Positions 29,900 to 40,369 of a stretch of 64,000 nt of DNA are shown one piece after another; positions within the stretch are counted from its first letter, which is position 1, and the number at the start of each line of letters is the position of its first letter. Origin of the DNA: Fructilactobacillus florum DSM 22689 = JCM 16035 (GTDB taxonomy: Bacteria; Bacillota; Bacilli; Lactobacillales; Lactobacillaceae). Location: contig NZ_AYZI01000001.1 in assembly GCF_001436645.1 (NCBI RefSeq), positions 124,001 to 188,000 of the forward strand. Direction: 5' to 3'. The notes below the pieces were generated by a model that was not told the origin of the DNA, ran no database searches, and saw only the letters and a program-made list of their open reading frames with translations. A program made the position numbers and the translations under genes.

Positions 29900-31196
29900 A
29901 ATGAGCCCCTTTTCGATTTAAAAATGCAATCTGGGCGGTCGCTTCACAAAGTGCAGTTGAGTAATGTCCCAACAAACAATGAACCATTCCAGTAGGACGA
30001 CTGCTGCTACGTCCCACTCGCCCTGCAATTTGAACTAGGGTAGCAGCCGTAAACACCCGGTCATCTGCACCCAAAATAATTACATCAATCCCAGGGAAAG
30101 TTACCCCGCGTTCTAAGATGGTAGTGGTAATTAAAAACAGAACTTGCTGTCTTCTCATCTTTTCTACCTTAAGCCCCCGCTCTTCATCATTGGCATAAAC
30201 GGTCGCCCACTTTGCGGTCGTTTTCAAGCGCATTCGCAAAACTCGATCAACAACGCTAAGATCCTTAATTCGCGGGACGAATAGTAAAAAACGCTGTCCC
30301 GCAGCAACTTTTTTCCGAATCAGGCGCAACAAGCGGGCTGGAATCTTGTGGCGAGATAGACAACGATTCCAACCCCAGCAGAATTCTAAGTGTAGCTGCG
30401 GTAACGGTTTTCCATGAAAACGGCGTGGCAAATAACTAATGGATTTCTGCCGTTGCAGTTTGCGATTTGGCGTAGCTGTCAGCCATAATTGAACCCCGGT
30501 CGCTTTTAACGAGCGCTGAGCTGCTAGTTCTAACATGGTATTATTAGCAAAGGGAAATGCATCTACCTCATCTAAAATCAACAAATCAAATGCCGCAACA
30601 AACCGCATTAACTGATGAGTTGTACAAATCGTTAGCTGACAATAACGATACTTCAATGGACTAGTGCCATGAAGCAGTACCATTTCAATGGAACGAAAGG
30701 CGGCTTGGTAGCGCGGAAATAGTTCTATACATACGTCGACGCGGGGACTAGCAATTGCAATCCGCCATCCTTGCGTCATCGCCCAAGCAATTGTGGGAAA
30801 GGTGATCTCTGTCTTCCCAGCTCCAGTAACCGCCCACAATAAATGGTTTTGTCCCTGCTGAACCGCAGTTAAAACCTCTGCAGCCACACGAGCCTGGATT
30901 TTAGTTAGCTGCCCTGACCAACTCAACGGCTGCCGTGAACTGGTAAAGTGGTTTGGTTCAGGAATGGTTAACAATTGCATATGCGAATCAAGTCGTCCTA
31001 GTTGAATACACTGATAACAGTAATAAGCGCCGTTCGGCAATTGGGTAAGCTTCGTGTCGCTCGCTTGCTGACACCGATTGCAGTACACAGACTGCTGACT
31101 AACTTGTAGTGCCGGTTGCAACTGTACGTTTACCCAATCAGCTGGAACCGTTCCTCGCCAAGGGACCAAACGCCCATACGCCAACTCTTGTTCCAT
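29892..31196 (-). CDS. comFA: Competence helicase ComFA
   Basis: DEAD-box ATPase that helps pull single-stranded DNA into the cell during transformation. 434 residues from the ATG at 31196, chosen because GAGGTG lies six bases upstream; a GTG nine bases earlier overlaps that site. Four-Cys zinc finger CNRC...CYQC near 38-63; Walker A AVTGAGKTE; Walker B LILDEVDAFPF; helicase C-domain with RGVTFPGIDVIIL and QIAGRVGRS. Divergent from yigZ, overlapping comFC. Confidence 0.93.
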   Translation of the reverse strand: MEQELAYGRLVPWRGTVPADWVNVQLQPALQVSQQSVYCNRCQQASDTKLTQLPNGAYYCYQCIQLGRLDSHMQLLTIPEPNHFTSSRQPLSWSGQLTKIQARVAAEVLTAVQQGQNHLLWAVTGAGKTEITFPTIAWAMTQGWRIAIASPRVDVCIELFPRYQAAFRSIEMVLLHGTSPLKYRYCQLTICTTHQLMRFVAAFDLLILDEVDAFPFANNTMLELAAQRSLKATGVQLWLTATPNRKLQRQKSISYLPRRFHGKPLPQLHLEFCWGWNRCLSRHKIPARLLRLIRKKVAAGQRFLLFVPRIKDLSVVDRVLRMRLKTTAKWATVYANDEERGLKVEKMRRQQVLFLITTTILERGVTFPGIDVIILGADDRVFTAATLVQIAGRVGRSSSRPTGMVHCLLGHYSTALCEATAQIAFLNRKGAHCE

Positions 31197-31242
31197 CTTT
31201 TTCACCTCGCACTATAATACGCAAAATAAAAAGGAGCTCATT

Positions 31243-31881
31243 ATGAAATCAACGTTTTTAACGATCAGCCAACCTGCGCGTGCCAGCTACGTGATCAAAA
31301 AATCAAAGTTCATTGCTGACATTGCTCCCGTCAGCAATGCAGCAACCGCAAAGGGCATGCTAGCGCAGTTAACGGCTGCAACTCCTAAGGCGAATCATCA
31401 TTGCTATGCCTATCGTCTGGTCGAAAATCCACCCGCAGAACGCTTTAGTGATGACGGAGAACCGGTGGGCACTGCTGGCAAACCGCTGCTTGAAATTCTG
31501 CACCATCACCAACTAGAAAATACTTTGATTGTAGTAACGCGTTACTTTGGTGGAATTAAGCTGGGGGCTGGCGGATTAATTCGTGCCTATGCGCAAGCTG
31601 CTAATGCCGCCGTTGCTCAAACAACCCTATTCCAAAAAACCTTAGCTCGGCAACTTATCATCAGTCTGGATTATCCACAACTTAATAAATTACGTTCATT
31701 TTTAAACCAGCAACAATTGCCGATTTTAAAGACTACCTATACCGAACAAGTGACGATCACCACTGCCGTTCCCATTGCGCAGGTTTCAACATTTCAAGCC
31801 CGTGTCACAGAAAGTTTAACCGGTCAAGCCCACTACCAGCTGGGAGCGAAATGTTATCTAACCTCTCCTCCACAACCTTAA
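31243..31881 (+). CDS. yigZ: YigZ/IMPACT family protein
   Basis: UPF0029/IMPACT-type protein; related proteins affect ribosome or tRNA-linked stress signalling, but the bacterial role is not settled. 212 residues. N-terminal IMPACT domain with KSKFIADIAPV and the signature FSDDGEPVGTAGKPLLEIL, then VTRYFGGIKLGAGGLIRAYA (near 100-120). A C-terminal DUF1949 ferredoxin-like domain is present (about 135-200). AAGGAG lies seven bases before the ATG. Divergent from comFA, as in Bacillus, where yvyE adjoins the com/secA region. Confidence 0.92.
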   Translation: MKSTFLTISQPARASYVIKKSKFIADIAPVSNAATAKGMLAQLTAATPKANHHCYAYRLVENPPAERFSDDGEPVGTAGKPLLEILHHHQLENTLIVVTRYFGGIKLGAGGLIRAYAQAANAAVAQTTLFQKTLARQLIISLDYPQLNKLRSFLNQQQLPILKTTYTEQVTITTAVPIAQVSTFQARVTESLTGQAHYQLGAKCYLTSPPQP

Positions 31882-31887
31882 ATCCGA

Positions 31888-31915
31888 TTGTATTTTGCGG
31901 TGTTTCTGCTATAAT
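31888..31915 (+). promoter_or_regulatory. Promoter of lrgAB
   Basis: TTGTAT, 16 bases, TATAAT preceded by TGC (extended -10). It begins just after the yigZ stop and lies 38 bases before the lrgA ATG. Confidence 0.75.
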
Positions 31916-31952
31916 ACATAGTGAAAAACATCACAATATGGAGGTAATTTTT

Positions 31953-32369
31953 ATGCACATTCAGTCAGATCCTCAGAAAAAAACACCTATTATCACTCAA
32001 ATGGGGATCTTCGCCGTGATTTTATTCGTGTCATACTGCTTGTCAAACCTATTTCCGGCTACTTTCCCCGTTCCGGCTCCCGTAATTGGATTGCTAATCC
32101 TTTATTTCTTATTAACCATCGGTCTGATTAAACCACAACAAATTGAAACGCTAAGCAATTTTTTGATCAGCTTACTGGCCTTTCTCTTTGTTCCATCGGG
32201 AATTCAGTTAGCCACTTCTCTGGATATTATGAAGCACAGTGGCTTACAACTGGTGGTAATGATTATTATTTCCACCGTTGTTATGTTAGTTTCGGTAGCG
32301 CTGGTTGCCACCGGCTTAATTTGGTTACGACAACGATTCTTCCCAATTAAAGATCAGCAGGAGGACTAA
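31953..32369 (+). CDS. lrgA: CidA/LrgA family holin-like membrane protein
   Basis: 138 residues from the ATG at 31953 (GGAGG eight bases upstream); the frame extends further upstream but across the promoter. Four hydrophobic segments, with PVPAPVIGLLILYFLL and FLFVPSGIQLA typical of the family. LrgA/LrgB form a membrane system that modulates murein-hydrolase activity in staphylococci and acts in pyruvate uptake in streptococci and Bacillus; either role is possible here. Two-gene operon with lrgB. Confidence 0.88.
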   Translation: MHIQSDPQKKTPIITQMGIFAVILFVSYCLSNLFPATFPVPAPVIGLLILYFLLTIGLIKPQQIETLSNFLISLLAFLFVPSGIQLATSLDIMKHSGLQLVVMIIISTVVMLVSVALVATGLIWLRQRFFPIKDQQED

Positions 32370-32370
32370 A

Positions 32371-33108
32371 ATGCAGGTAGAATTATTAAAATTTTTGGGC
32401 ACCCCAATGTTTGGAATTGCACTTTCCCTCGTAGTCTATCTAATTGGAACGTGGTTGTTCAAAAAATCACATGGGTTTTTTCTTTTTCAACCATTATTTG
32501 TCAGCATGATTTTAGGTATTTTTTTACTCTGGCTACTAGCTAAGGGCAGTAACCTCCCAATTACTTGGATTTACAAAAATTTATATAAGCCTGGTGGCGA
32601 CATCATCTTTTGGTTTCTATTTCCAGCAACCATTGCTTTTGCCCTGCCACTCTATCGGCGAAACGATGTTGTCAAAAAGTATTGGCTTGAAATTCTTTTA
32701 GCACTGATTATTGGTCTCTTAATTTCACTCATAATTATGTACTACGTTTCAAAATTACTTGGACTAAATCATGCGGCAATTGCATCGATGTTACCACAAG
32801 CAGCAACAACAGCGGTTGCTATGCCGATCGCTACTGGGATCAAAGGGATTCCTGCCATCACTGCCATGGCCTGCATCTTAAATGCCGTCATTATTTATGC
32901 CGCAGCCGATTGGATTATTAAAATTTTCCACCTAAAAAATCCGATCGGGATTGGTCTTGGGCTGGGAACAGCTGGGCATACCTTAGGTTCTGCCAAGGCA
33001 CTCGAGCGAGGACCTATTGAAGGTTCCATGGCTGCCATCTCCGTTGTAATTATTTCCATTGTCGTTGATGTCATCGTACCAATTTTTGCCAAGATTGTCG
33101 GTCTCTAG
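32371..33108 (+). CDS. lrgB: LrgB family membrane protein
   Basis: 245 residues and about six or seven membrane segments. Conserved LrgB parts include MLPQAATTAVAMPIA (near 140-155), GIPAITAMACILNAV, and GTAGHTLGSAKALE near the C-terminus. It starts one base after the lrgA stop, with AGGAGGA upstream, so the two are co-translated as an LrgAB pair. No lytSR two-component system, the usual regulator, is nearby. Confidence 0.9.
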   Translation: MQVELLKFLGTPMFGIALSLVVYLIGTWLFKKSHGFFLFQPLFVSMILGIFLLWLLAKGSNLPITWIYKNLYKPGGDIIFWFLFPATIAFALPLYRRNDVVKKYWLEILLALIIGLLISLIIMYYVSKLLGLNHAAIASMLPQAATTAVAMPIATGIKGIPAITAMACILNAVIIYAAADWIIKIFHLKNPIGIGLGLGTAGHTLGSAKALERGPIEGSMAAISVVIISIVVDVIVPIFAKIVGL

Positions 33109-33119
33109 ATTTTTTACCA

Positions 33120-33170
33120 AACAACAATAAAAGAGTCTCGATTAATCATCGAGACTCTTTTATTGTTGTT
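33120..33170. terminator. Bidirectional terminator between lrgB and the LPQTG protein gene
   Basis: Long, nearly perfect dyad: ACAACAATAAAAGAGTCTCG against CGAGACTCTTTTATTGTTGT, with AT-rich outer arms acting as the tails for both directions. Confidence 0.9.
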
Positions 33171-33183
33171 AATTAATTCATTT

Positions 33184-36138
33184 TTATGAATGTTTCCGTT
33201 TTCTAAAGCCGAGGTAAGAAGCCAGCGTGATGAATCCAGTTCCCAATAGTTGCCAGAGACTAGCCTGATTAGTTTGACCAGTCTGTGGTAAGTGCTGTTG
33301 TCCTGAAGCTGATTTTGTTGCTGTTGGAGCTACTAAGCGTTGATTTACCGGCAAACTAGAATTTATGGTCGCCGGTGTCGTGCCCACTACTGTAATCATA
33401 ATCGTGAACACTTGACCATCAGCCGTTGTAATTATTACTGGATAGGTTCCTGGAACTAATGGGTTTACCTGAGAAAAGTCTGCGGTAAATCGAACCGGGT
33501 TCCCAAATTGATCGGTTACATAAATTCCCAGCTCACTAGCTGTTGGCACTCGACTTCCAACATTAATCACAGCATTATTACCATGAATAATCAGACCGTT
33601 ACGATTAACATCATTCTTTTTGGGAAGCACCGTAACTATCACTGTCTTGGTTTGTCCATCTGCAGTTGTTAGGGTCACTGGGTAATTACCAGGTACCTGA
33701 TTATTAACTTGCGAAGTATCTACCGTTACGTCGATCGGATTGCCAAACTTATCCGTCGCCGAAACACCTAGTTCGCTGGCCGTTGGGATGCGATCGCCGA
33801 CGGTAATTGTCGCATTATTGCCGTCAATTTTCTGTTTATTTGGCAACACTGTAATCGTGATTGTCTTAGTTTGTCCGTCCGCGGTTGTTAAAGTGACTGG
33901 ATAATCCCCAGGAACCTGATTATTAACTTGCGAAGTATCTACCGTTACATCAATCGGATTCCCAAATTTATCCGTTGCTGAAACACCCAGCTCACTAGCT
34001 GTCGGGATGCGATCGCCAGCGGTAATTGTCGCATTATTGCCGTCAATAGTTTGCTCATTTGGTACCACCGTAACCGTGACCGTCTTGGTTTGTCCATCCG
34101 CTGAAGTAATCGTAACCGGATAATCGCCAGGAACCTGATTGTTAACCTGCGAAGTGTCCACCGTTACATCAATCGGATTCCCATGTTTATCAGTCGCGGA
34201 TGCCCCTAACTCAGCAGCCGTTGGCACCCGATCGCCAACTGCAATCTTAGCATTATTGCCGTCAATGGTTTGCTCATTTGGTACCACCGTAACTGTGACC
34301 GTCTTGGTTTGACCATCAGCTGAAGTAATCGTGACGGGGTAATCGCCAGGAACTTGGTTATTGACTTGTGAAGTATCAACGGTTACAGCAATTGGGTTGC
34401 CCTCAGGGTCAGTCGCTGCTGCTCCTAATTCTTCAGCCGTCGGTACCGCATCTCCAACCGTAATTGTTTTATTATTACCGCTAATACTACTCTGATCTTC
34501 AATATACTGGACCTGCGTATCAGTACCGGGATCATCAATTGCAACTGGATAGGGATCACCTGGTTTTAAGTACGTTTTTCCTGACGGATCGCGAGGATCT
34601 AAGGCTAAGAAACCGGGAATGTTCGGAATTTTTGGTGCTACAATTTTAGTGCGATCATTTGGATCCGTTTCATAGAGAACGTCGTCATCACCATTGTTAA
34701 ATGGCTCACCGGTCGCTTTATTCACTGGGACTAGCTTGGCCAGCCGATTTACATAATAGACGATGTCATTAGACTGGGGAACGTAAATTGATCGAACGTT
34801 AATTGGACCTTCCGGGGTATCATAGTAATAATTAGTAGTATCCCCATTCTTTTGGTAGTTAGCATCAATTCGATAGGTTTGCCCCACTTTATTACCGGCA
34901 TCATCATACAAATTGACATCCATGGTTCCCTTGCTGTCAACTTCGGTGTATACCAACGTATACTTTCCGCCTACAAAGGTCTTGGTCCACTTAGTCCCTG
35001 GAATCCCAAAAGAAGACACTAACCCCTGATGATTATCAGGAATACTTACAACATAATCCTGCGCCACAATTTCTTTTGGAATCCCGTCAATCAAGTAATC
35101 CTGACCAGACATCCCCGAAATATCTCGAGTTGAAACAACTTGGTTCGTATCTTTATCGATATACGTAACTTTTTGATTAATTCGTTTAGGCACGAAAAAA
35201 CCAATGTTACTATACTGCGGACTAATCACGTTATCATCATAAAACCAGTCTTTGGAAAACCGACCACTCCCAGATTGACTAGCAGTAACACTGTATTCAC
35301 TATACTTTGTGTAAGTAATTCCAGGATTACTCTTTGAAGTGACCGAATCCTTTTCACCAGTTAGTGTATATGAATTTAATAAATTATTTTGCGCATCAAA
35401 TTCATAAATATAAACAGTTCCATCACCATTGCGATTGGTCGAAAAGACAACGTTTTCGACCGGCTGACTCGTACCATCAGTTTTTAAATAACCGAACGTA
35501 TAATGATCTGAATTCGGATCCTGCCACTTTCCTGCCGGATAATCCGGATCGGTGACATTTGCATTAAAGGTTTCCCCATTTTCAGCTGCGAGGGTCATTG
35601 TCGACGGCATTACTGACTTCTCGCTGACTTGTGGTTGCTGAGAAGTTACTACCTGCGAACCCGTCGCTTCTGACTGAGTGGCACTAGCAACTGAGGCTTG
35701 TGAACTTGTAGTTTGTGAAACCGGTGCTACCTGTGCGGATTCTACCGGAGCATTTGAAACTTGTTCGCTTGGTTTGCTTGCTGACACGGACGAAGTCTCG
35801 GTACTAGTCGAGTTTCCAATTGAATCAGTCGTTTGTGAAGTGGTTGCTTCCGAGGTAGCTGCTTGGGAAGTGGTTGCTTGTGATTGAACCGACAAATTTG
35901 CTGAATCAGGTTCCGCCGCAACACTTGTGGATGCTAAACTATCATTGCTTACCGTGCTACGATCAGACTGATCTTGCTGGGTGGCAGTTGCTTGGTTTGC
36001 TTGATCGGCATGGACTTTGGCGCCCTGATTCAAAAACAGAAATCCACCAGTTACTACCATGGTAGTTATCCCGGCATAAACCCACTTACCTTTAGCTTTA
36101 TACATTTTGTAATGGATTTTATCATTTTGAAAATTCAT
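33184..36138 (-). CDS. LPXTG-anchored repeat adhesin (MucBP/Ig-like repeats)
   Basis: Cell-wall-anchored surface protein of 984 residues. The N-terminus has a KxYKxGKxW-type signal variant (KMYKAKGKW, residues 11-19) with an A/V-rich core and likely cleavage after HA in VHADQ. A Ser/Thr/Gln/Ala-rich region follows (about 45-185), then a central part (about 190-550) with MucBP-like segments (VTYIDKDTNQVVSTRDISG). Next come five Ig-like repeats (552-923, unit 73 residues). The end is a sortase signal: LPQTG (950-954), a hydrophobic segment and RKRKHS. ATG at 36138 with GAGGTGAT upstream. Probably mediates adhesion; the ligand is unknown. Confidence 0.9.
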   Translation of the reverse strand: MNFQNDKIHYKMYKAKGKWVYAGITTMVVTGGFLFLNQGAKVHADQANQATATQQDQSDRSTVSNDSLASTSVAAEPDSANLSVQSQATTSQAATSEATTSQTTDSIGNSTSTETSSVSASKPSEQVSNAPVESAQVAPVSQTTSSQASVASATQSEATGSQVVTSQQPQVSEKSVMPSTMTLAAENGETFNANVTDPDYPAGKWQDPNSDHYTFGYLKTDGTSQPVENVVFSTNRNGDGTVYIYEFDAQNNLLNSYTLTGEKDSVTSKSNPGITYTKYSEYSVTASQSGSGRFSKDWFYDDNVISPQYSNIGFFVPKRINQKVTYIDKDTNQVVSTRDISGMSGQDYLIDGIPKEIVAQDYVVSIPDNHQGLVSSFGIPGTKWTKTFVGGKYTLVYTEVDSKGTMDVNLYDDAGNKVGQTYRIDANYQKNGDTTNYYYDTPEGPINVRSIYVPQSNDIVYYVNRLAKLVPVNKATGEPFNNGDDDVLYETDPNDRTKIVAPKIPNIPGFLALDPRDPSGKTYLKPGDPYPVAIDDPGTDTQVQYIEDQSSISGNNKTITVGDAVPTAEELGAAATDPEGNPIAVTVDTSQVNNQVPGDYPVTITSADGQTKTVTVTVVPNEQTIDGNNAKIAVGDRVPTAAELGASATDKHGNPIDVTVDTSQVNNQVPGDYPVTITSADGQTKTVTVTVVPNEQTIDGNNATITAGDRIPTASELGVSATDKFGNPIDVTVDTSQVNNQVPGDYPVTLTTADGQTKTITITVLPNKQKIDGNNATITVGDRIPTASELGVSATDKFGNPIDVTVDTSQVNNQVPGNYPVTLTTADGQTKTVIVTVLPKKNDVNRNGLIIHGNNAVINVGSRVPTASELGIYVTDQFGNPVRFTADFSQVNPLVPGTYPVIITTADGQVFTIMITVVGTTPATINSSLPVNQRLVAPTATKSASGQQHLPQTGQTNQASLWQLLGTGFITLASYLGFRKRKHS
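33370..34485 (-). repeat. Five tandem 219-base repeats in the adhesin gene
   Basis: Copies start (minus strand) at 34485, 34266, 34047 and 33828 with an exact 219-base period. A fifth, degenerate copy starts at 33588 after a 21-base insertion. Each encodes a unit beginning I(D/S)GNN and containing VPGDYPVT and ADGQTKT. Neighbouring copies differ mainly at silent positions. Confidence 0.95.
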
Positions 36139-36199
36139 GTTTATCACCTCGAAAAAACAAGACATTCATAGTAACATTAATCTTTCTATAATTAAGGTC

Positions 36200-36228
36200 A
36201 CTATACCATTACTACTAATAAAAAACAA
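36200..36228 (-). promoter_or_regulatory. Promoter of the LPQTG adhesin gene
   Basis: TTGTTT, 17 bases, TATAGT on the minus strand, about 60 bases before the ATG. Confidence 0.55.
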
Positions 36229-36239
36229 GTAATCATTAT

Positions 36240-36288
36240 TAAAAGGGGCTTGTTTAAACAGGATTACTGTTTAAACAAGCCCCTTTTA
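36240..36288 (-). terminator. Terminator after the KimA-like gene
   Basis: Perfect long stem AAAAGGGGCTTGTTTAAACAG against its complement around GATTA, with A and T tracts on both sides. It separates this gene from the adhesin promoter. Confidence 0.9.
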
Positions 36289-36300
36289 ATTATCTACTTT

Positions 36301-38139
36301 TTAATTATCTAAATGATAGTTATACGTTGAAACAATAATGTCTTGGCGTGAATTTAAGGCCGCCCGCAACCGCAAAGCAGTTTGATTATGCAAAACATGT
36401 TGCCAGTGTCGTCTTGGAACAAACTGTGGCACCAAAACCGTTGTGGAATAGTTTTGCTCCGTATCCTTTCGTGAAATCACATCACAAAATCTCAACACCG
36501 GATCATTAATTGAGCGATAAGAAGTATGCAAGTTAACGAAACGAATGTCCGGATACTCATCCCGAAATCGTTGTTCAATTTTAACCTCATGCTCTGGATT
36601 GGAATCAAAAGAGACATGAACGGCAATTACCATGTCACCAATTGATTTGGCATAGCTAATCGCTTCACGAGTAACCTGCGTGACGTTGCCAACTAGAACG
36701 ATTACCGTTGAACCATCGTAATGATGTTCTAACTGTTTACTATCCAAATTCCGAATTCGAAGCTGTGCGGCTACCAATTTATAATGATTATGAATCAAGT
36801 TAAACATGTAGAGAATCAGTGGCATAATGATCAAATAAGGCCACACGTTTACAAAATGAAGAATAAACAAGAAGACTACTAAAATTGCCGAGATGGCAGC
36901 TCCGACTAAATTAATCAGAGCTTTCCCGGGCCAAAAACCATCTCGATGATGCAACCAATGAACAATCATTCCCGATTGTGACAAAGTAAATGGAACAAAG
37001 ACTCCGACCGCATACAACGGAATCAATAAATTAGTTTTCCCATTGAAGATTAAAATCAGTACAATCGCACCAATTGCTAAAGAAATGATTCCGTTGGAAT
37101 AGCCCAACCGATCACCCTTATCAAGGTATGCGTGTGGAAGATATTTGTCCTTTGCCATGTTAAAAGCCAGGATTGGAAAGGCCGAAAAACCAGTGTTCGC
37201 AGCAACTGCCAAGATCAAAGCAGTTGCCATTTGCAATACATAGTAGAAAAAGCCGTGTCCAAAAACGCCCATCCCAATTTGAGATAAAACTGTATCTTTC
37301 GCACTTGGTACAATCCCCATGTAATAACTCAAAAACGTAATTCCAGCAAAGAAAAGCGCCAAAATAATTGCCATCAACGCCAACGTATTGGCAGCATTTT
37401 TTCGCTTTGGATCCTTAAAATTGGGAACCGCATTACTAATCGCTTCCACCCCAGTTAACGAAGCTGACCCCGATGAAAATGCTTTAAAAAAGAGTAGTAA
37501 ACTCATTCCCTGGACAGATGAAGTAACTGGTGCAGTTGCCCGATAAGTAATATTTCCACTCAGAATGTTGTAACCACCCCAAACAATCATTACCAGGATC
37601 ATTAAAATAAATAGATACACTGGAATCACTAGAAAAGAGGCTGAATCGCTCATTCCACGAAGATTTAAGACCATAATAAAGAGCACAATAAAAATGGCAA
37701 TGGGAACCTGGTAAGCATACAACGACGGAATCGCCGAGGTAATTGCTTCCGTCCCAGAAGTCGTTGACACAGCAACCGTCAACATATAGTCAACTAGCAA
37801 TGAACCGCCGGCTACCAATCCAGCCCCCTCACCCCAGTTCGTCCGAGCAACCACATATGCACCACCCCCAGAAGGATAGGCATAGATAATCTGTCGATAA
37901 GAAAGGGTAATGGCGGCTAACAAGATGAGCACCAGCAAAGCAACCCACATCTGATACATCAATGCTGCAGTTGAAAGCGTAATCAGCACCGCCGTAATCT
38001 GTTCAGTTCCATAGGCCACCGAAGATAGCGCATCAGATGATAATAATGCTAATCCTTTGAATTTAGTTAGTGATTGTCCCGAAACATCACTACTTTTGAG
38101 CGGTCTACCAATAATAAGTCTTTTTAAATATCGCCACAT
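36301..38139 (-). CDS. KimA-like potassium/proton symporter (APC superfamily)
   Basis: 612 residues from the ATG at 38139 (GGGAG eight bases upstream; an ATG 15 bases earlier lacks a ribosome site). About twelve membrane segments to residue 460, then a cytoplasmic alpha/beta domain of about 150 residues. The segments FKGLALLSSDALSSVAYGTE, YRQIIYAYPSGGGAYVV, TGVEAISNAVPNFK and NTGFSAFPILAF closely resemble Bacillus KimA (YdaO), whose transport is inhibited by c-di-AMP. A generic amino-acid permease is the alternative. The short upstream region has no room for a ydaO-type riboswitch. Confidence 0.75.
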   Translation of the reverse strand: MWRYLKRLIIGRPLKSSDVSGQSLTKFKGLALLSSDALSSVAYGTEQITAVLITLSTAALMYQMWVALLVLILLAAITLSYRQIIYAYPSGGGAYVVARTNWGEGAGLVAGGSLLVDYMLTVAVSTTSGTEAITSAIPSLYAYQVPIAIFIVLFIMVLNLRGMSDSASFLVIPVYLFILMILVMIVWGGYNILSGNITYRATAPVTSSVQGMSLLLFFKAFSSGSASLTGVEAISNAVPNFKDPKRKNAANTLALMAIILALFFAGITFLSYYMGIVPSAKDTVLSQIGMGVFGHGFFYYVLQMATALILAVAANTGFSAFPILAFNMAKDKYLPHAYLDKGDRLGYSNGIISLAIGAIVLILIFNGKTNLLIPLYAVGVFVPFTLSQSGMIVHWLHHRDGFWPGKALINLVGAAISAILVVFLFILHFVNVWPYLIIMPLILYMFNLIHNHYKLVAAQLRIRNLDSKQLEHHYDGSTVIVLVGNVTQVTREAISYAKSIGDMVIAVHVSFDSNPEHEVKIEQRFRDEYPDIRFVNLHTSYRSINDPVLRFCDVISRKDTEQNYSTTVLVPQFVPRRHWQHVLHNQTALRLRAALNSRQDIIVSTYNYHLDN

Positions 38140-38195
38140 GAACCTTACTCCCATAACTTTAGCTTTAAATTGGGTTAATCCCTGTTTTCCATTGT

Positions 38196-38224
38196 ACTAT
38201 ACTACGTTCATTTTGCGGCAACAA
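38196..38224 (-). promoter_or_regulatory. Promoter of the KimA-like gene
   Basis: TTGTTG, 17 bases, TATAGT on the minus strand, 57 bases before the ATG and just after the groEL terminator. Confidence 0.5.
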
Positions 38225-38233
38225 GCTTAGAAA

Positions 38234-38262
38234 ATAAAAAAAGCCCGCCATTGCGAGCTTTT
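38234..38262 (-). terminator. Terminator after groEL
   Basis: Stem AAGCTCGC/GCGGGCTT around AATG, followed by seven T residues on the minus strand. Confidence 0.85.
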
Positions 38263-38273
38263 CTTAATTTAAA

Positions 38274-39908
<1,635 letters not shown>

Positions 39909-39944
39909 TCACCTCATAAAAATTTATTTTGAGTCTGATTTAAT

Positions 39945-40229
39945 CTATTTTAAAATTGCCAACAAGTCATTCTCATGCATTACCAAGTATGATTCCCCTT
40001 GATAGTCGACGTTAGTCCCTGCATACTTGTCAAACATTACCCGATCACCAGTTTTAACAACTGGTGCAACGGTCTTCCCATCATCAAGGACTTTTCCAGC
40101 TCCGACTGCAACTACTTCGCCTTCCGTCGGTTTTTCTTTGGCATTATCTGCCAAAACAATCCCACCAACTTGTTGGTTTTCTGGTTCCTGAACCTTAATA
40201 ATAATTCGATCTCCAATTGGCTGTAACAT
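39945..40229 (-). CDS. groS: Co-chaperonin GroES
   Basis: Lid of the GroEL chamber. 94 residues: [28 protein letters not shown] at the start, the mobile loop, and [10 protein letters not shown] near 67-76. ATG start with GGAGGG upstream. First gene of the operon. Confidence 0.98.
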   Translation of the reverse strand: MLQPIGDRIIIKVQEPENQQVGGIVLADNAKEKPTEGEVVAVGAGKVLDDGKTVAPVVKTGDRVMFDKYAGTNVDYQGESYLVMHENDLLAILK

Positions 40230-40253
40230 GCTAATCCCTCCAACAAATTAATT

Positions 40254-40280
40254 TTGGCACTCAAACTATTCAAGTGCTAA
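40254..40280 (-). promoter_or_regulatory. CIRCE element (HrcA operator)
   Basis: TTGGCACTC, nine bases, AAGTGCTAA: the inverted repeat bound by HrcA, with one mismatch in each arm relative to the consensus TTAGCACTC-N9-GAGTGCTAA. It lies between the groES promoter and the ATG, in the 5' untranslated DNA. Confidence 0.95.
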
Positions 40281-40291
40281 TTACATTTTCT

Positions 40292-40320
40292 AATATAGTC
40301 TGCTTTTCTTAAAATTGCAA
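40292..40320 (-). promoter_or_regulatory. Promoter of groES-groEL
   Basis: TTGCAA, 17 bases, TATATT on the minus strand. The CIRCE element follows 11 bases downstream. Confidence 0.8.
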
Positions 40321-40334
40321 GAACTTTGTTCAGT

Positions 40335-40369
40335 AAAAAAGGCGAATTGTCTCTGACAGTTCGCCTTTT
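40335..40369 (-). terminator. Terminator after rex
   Basis: Stem AAAGGCGAA/TTCGCCTTT with inner GTC/GAC, ending in a T run on the minus strand, overlapping the rex stop. Confidence 0.8.

Noticed and set aside
31851-31952. Upstream extension of lrgA in frame to 31851
   Set aside because: It would cross the promoter and overlap yigZ; GGAGG with good spacing supports the ATG at 31953.
33370-34485. Tandem repeats as a CRISPR array or minisatellite
   Set aside because: The repeats are in frame, 219 bases long and lack unique spacers; they encode protein domains of the adhesin.
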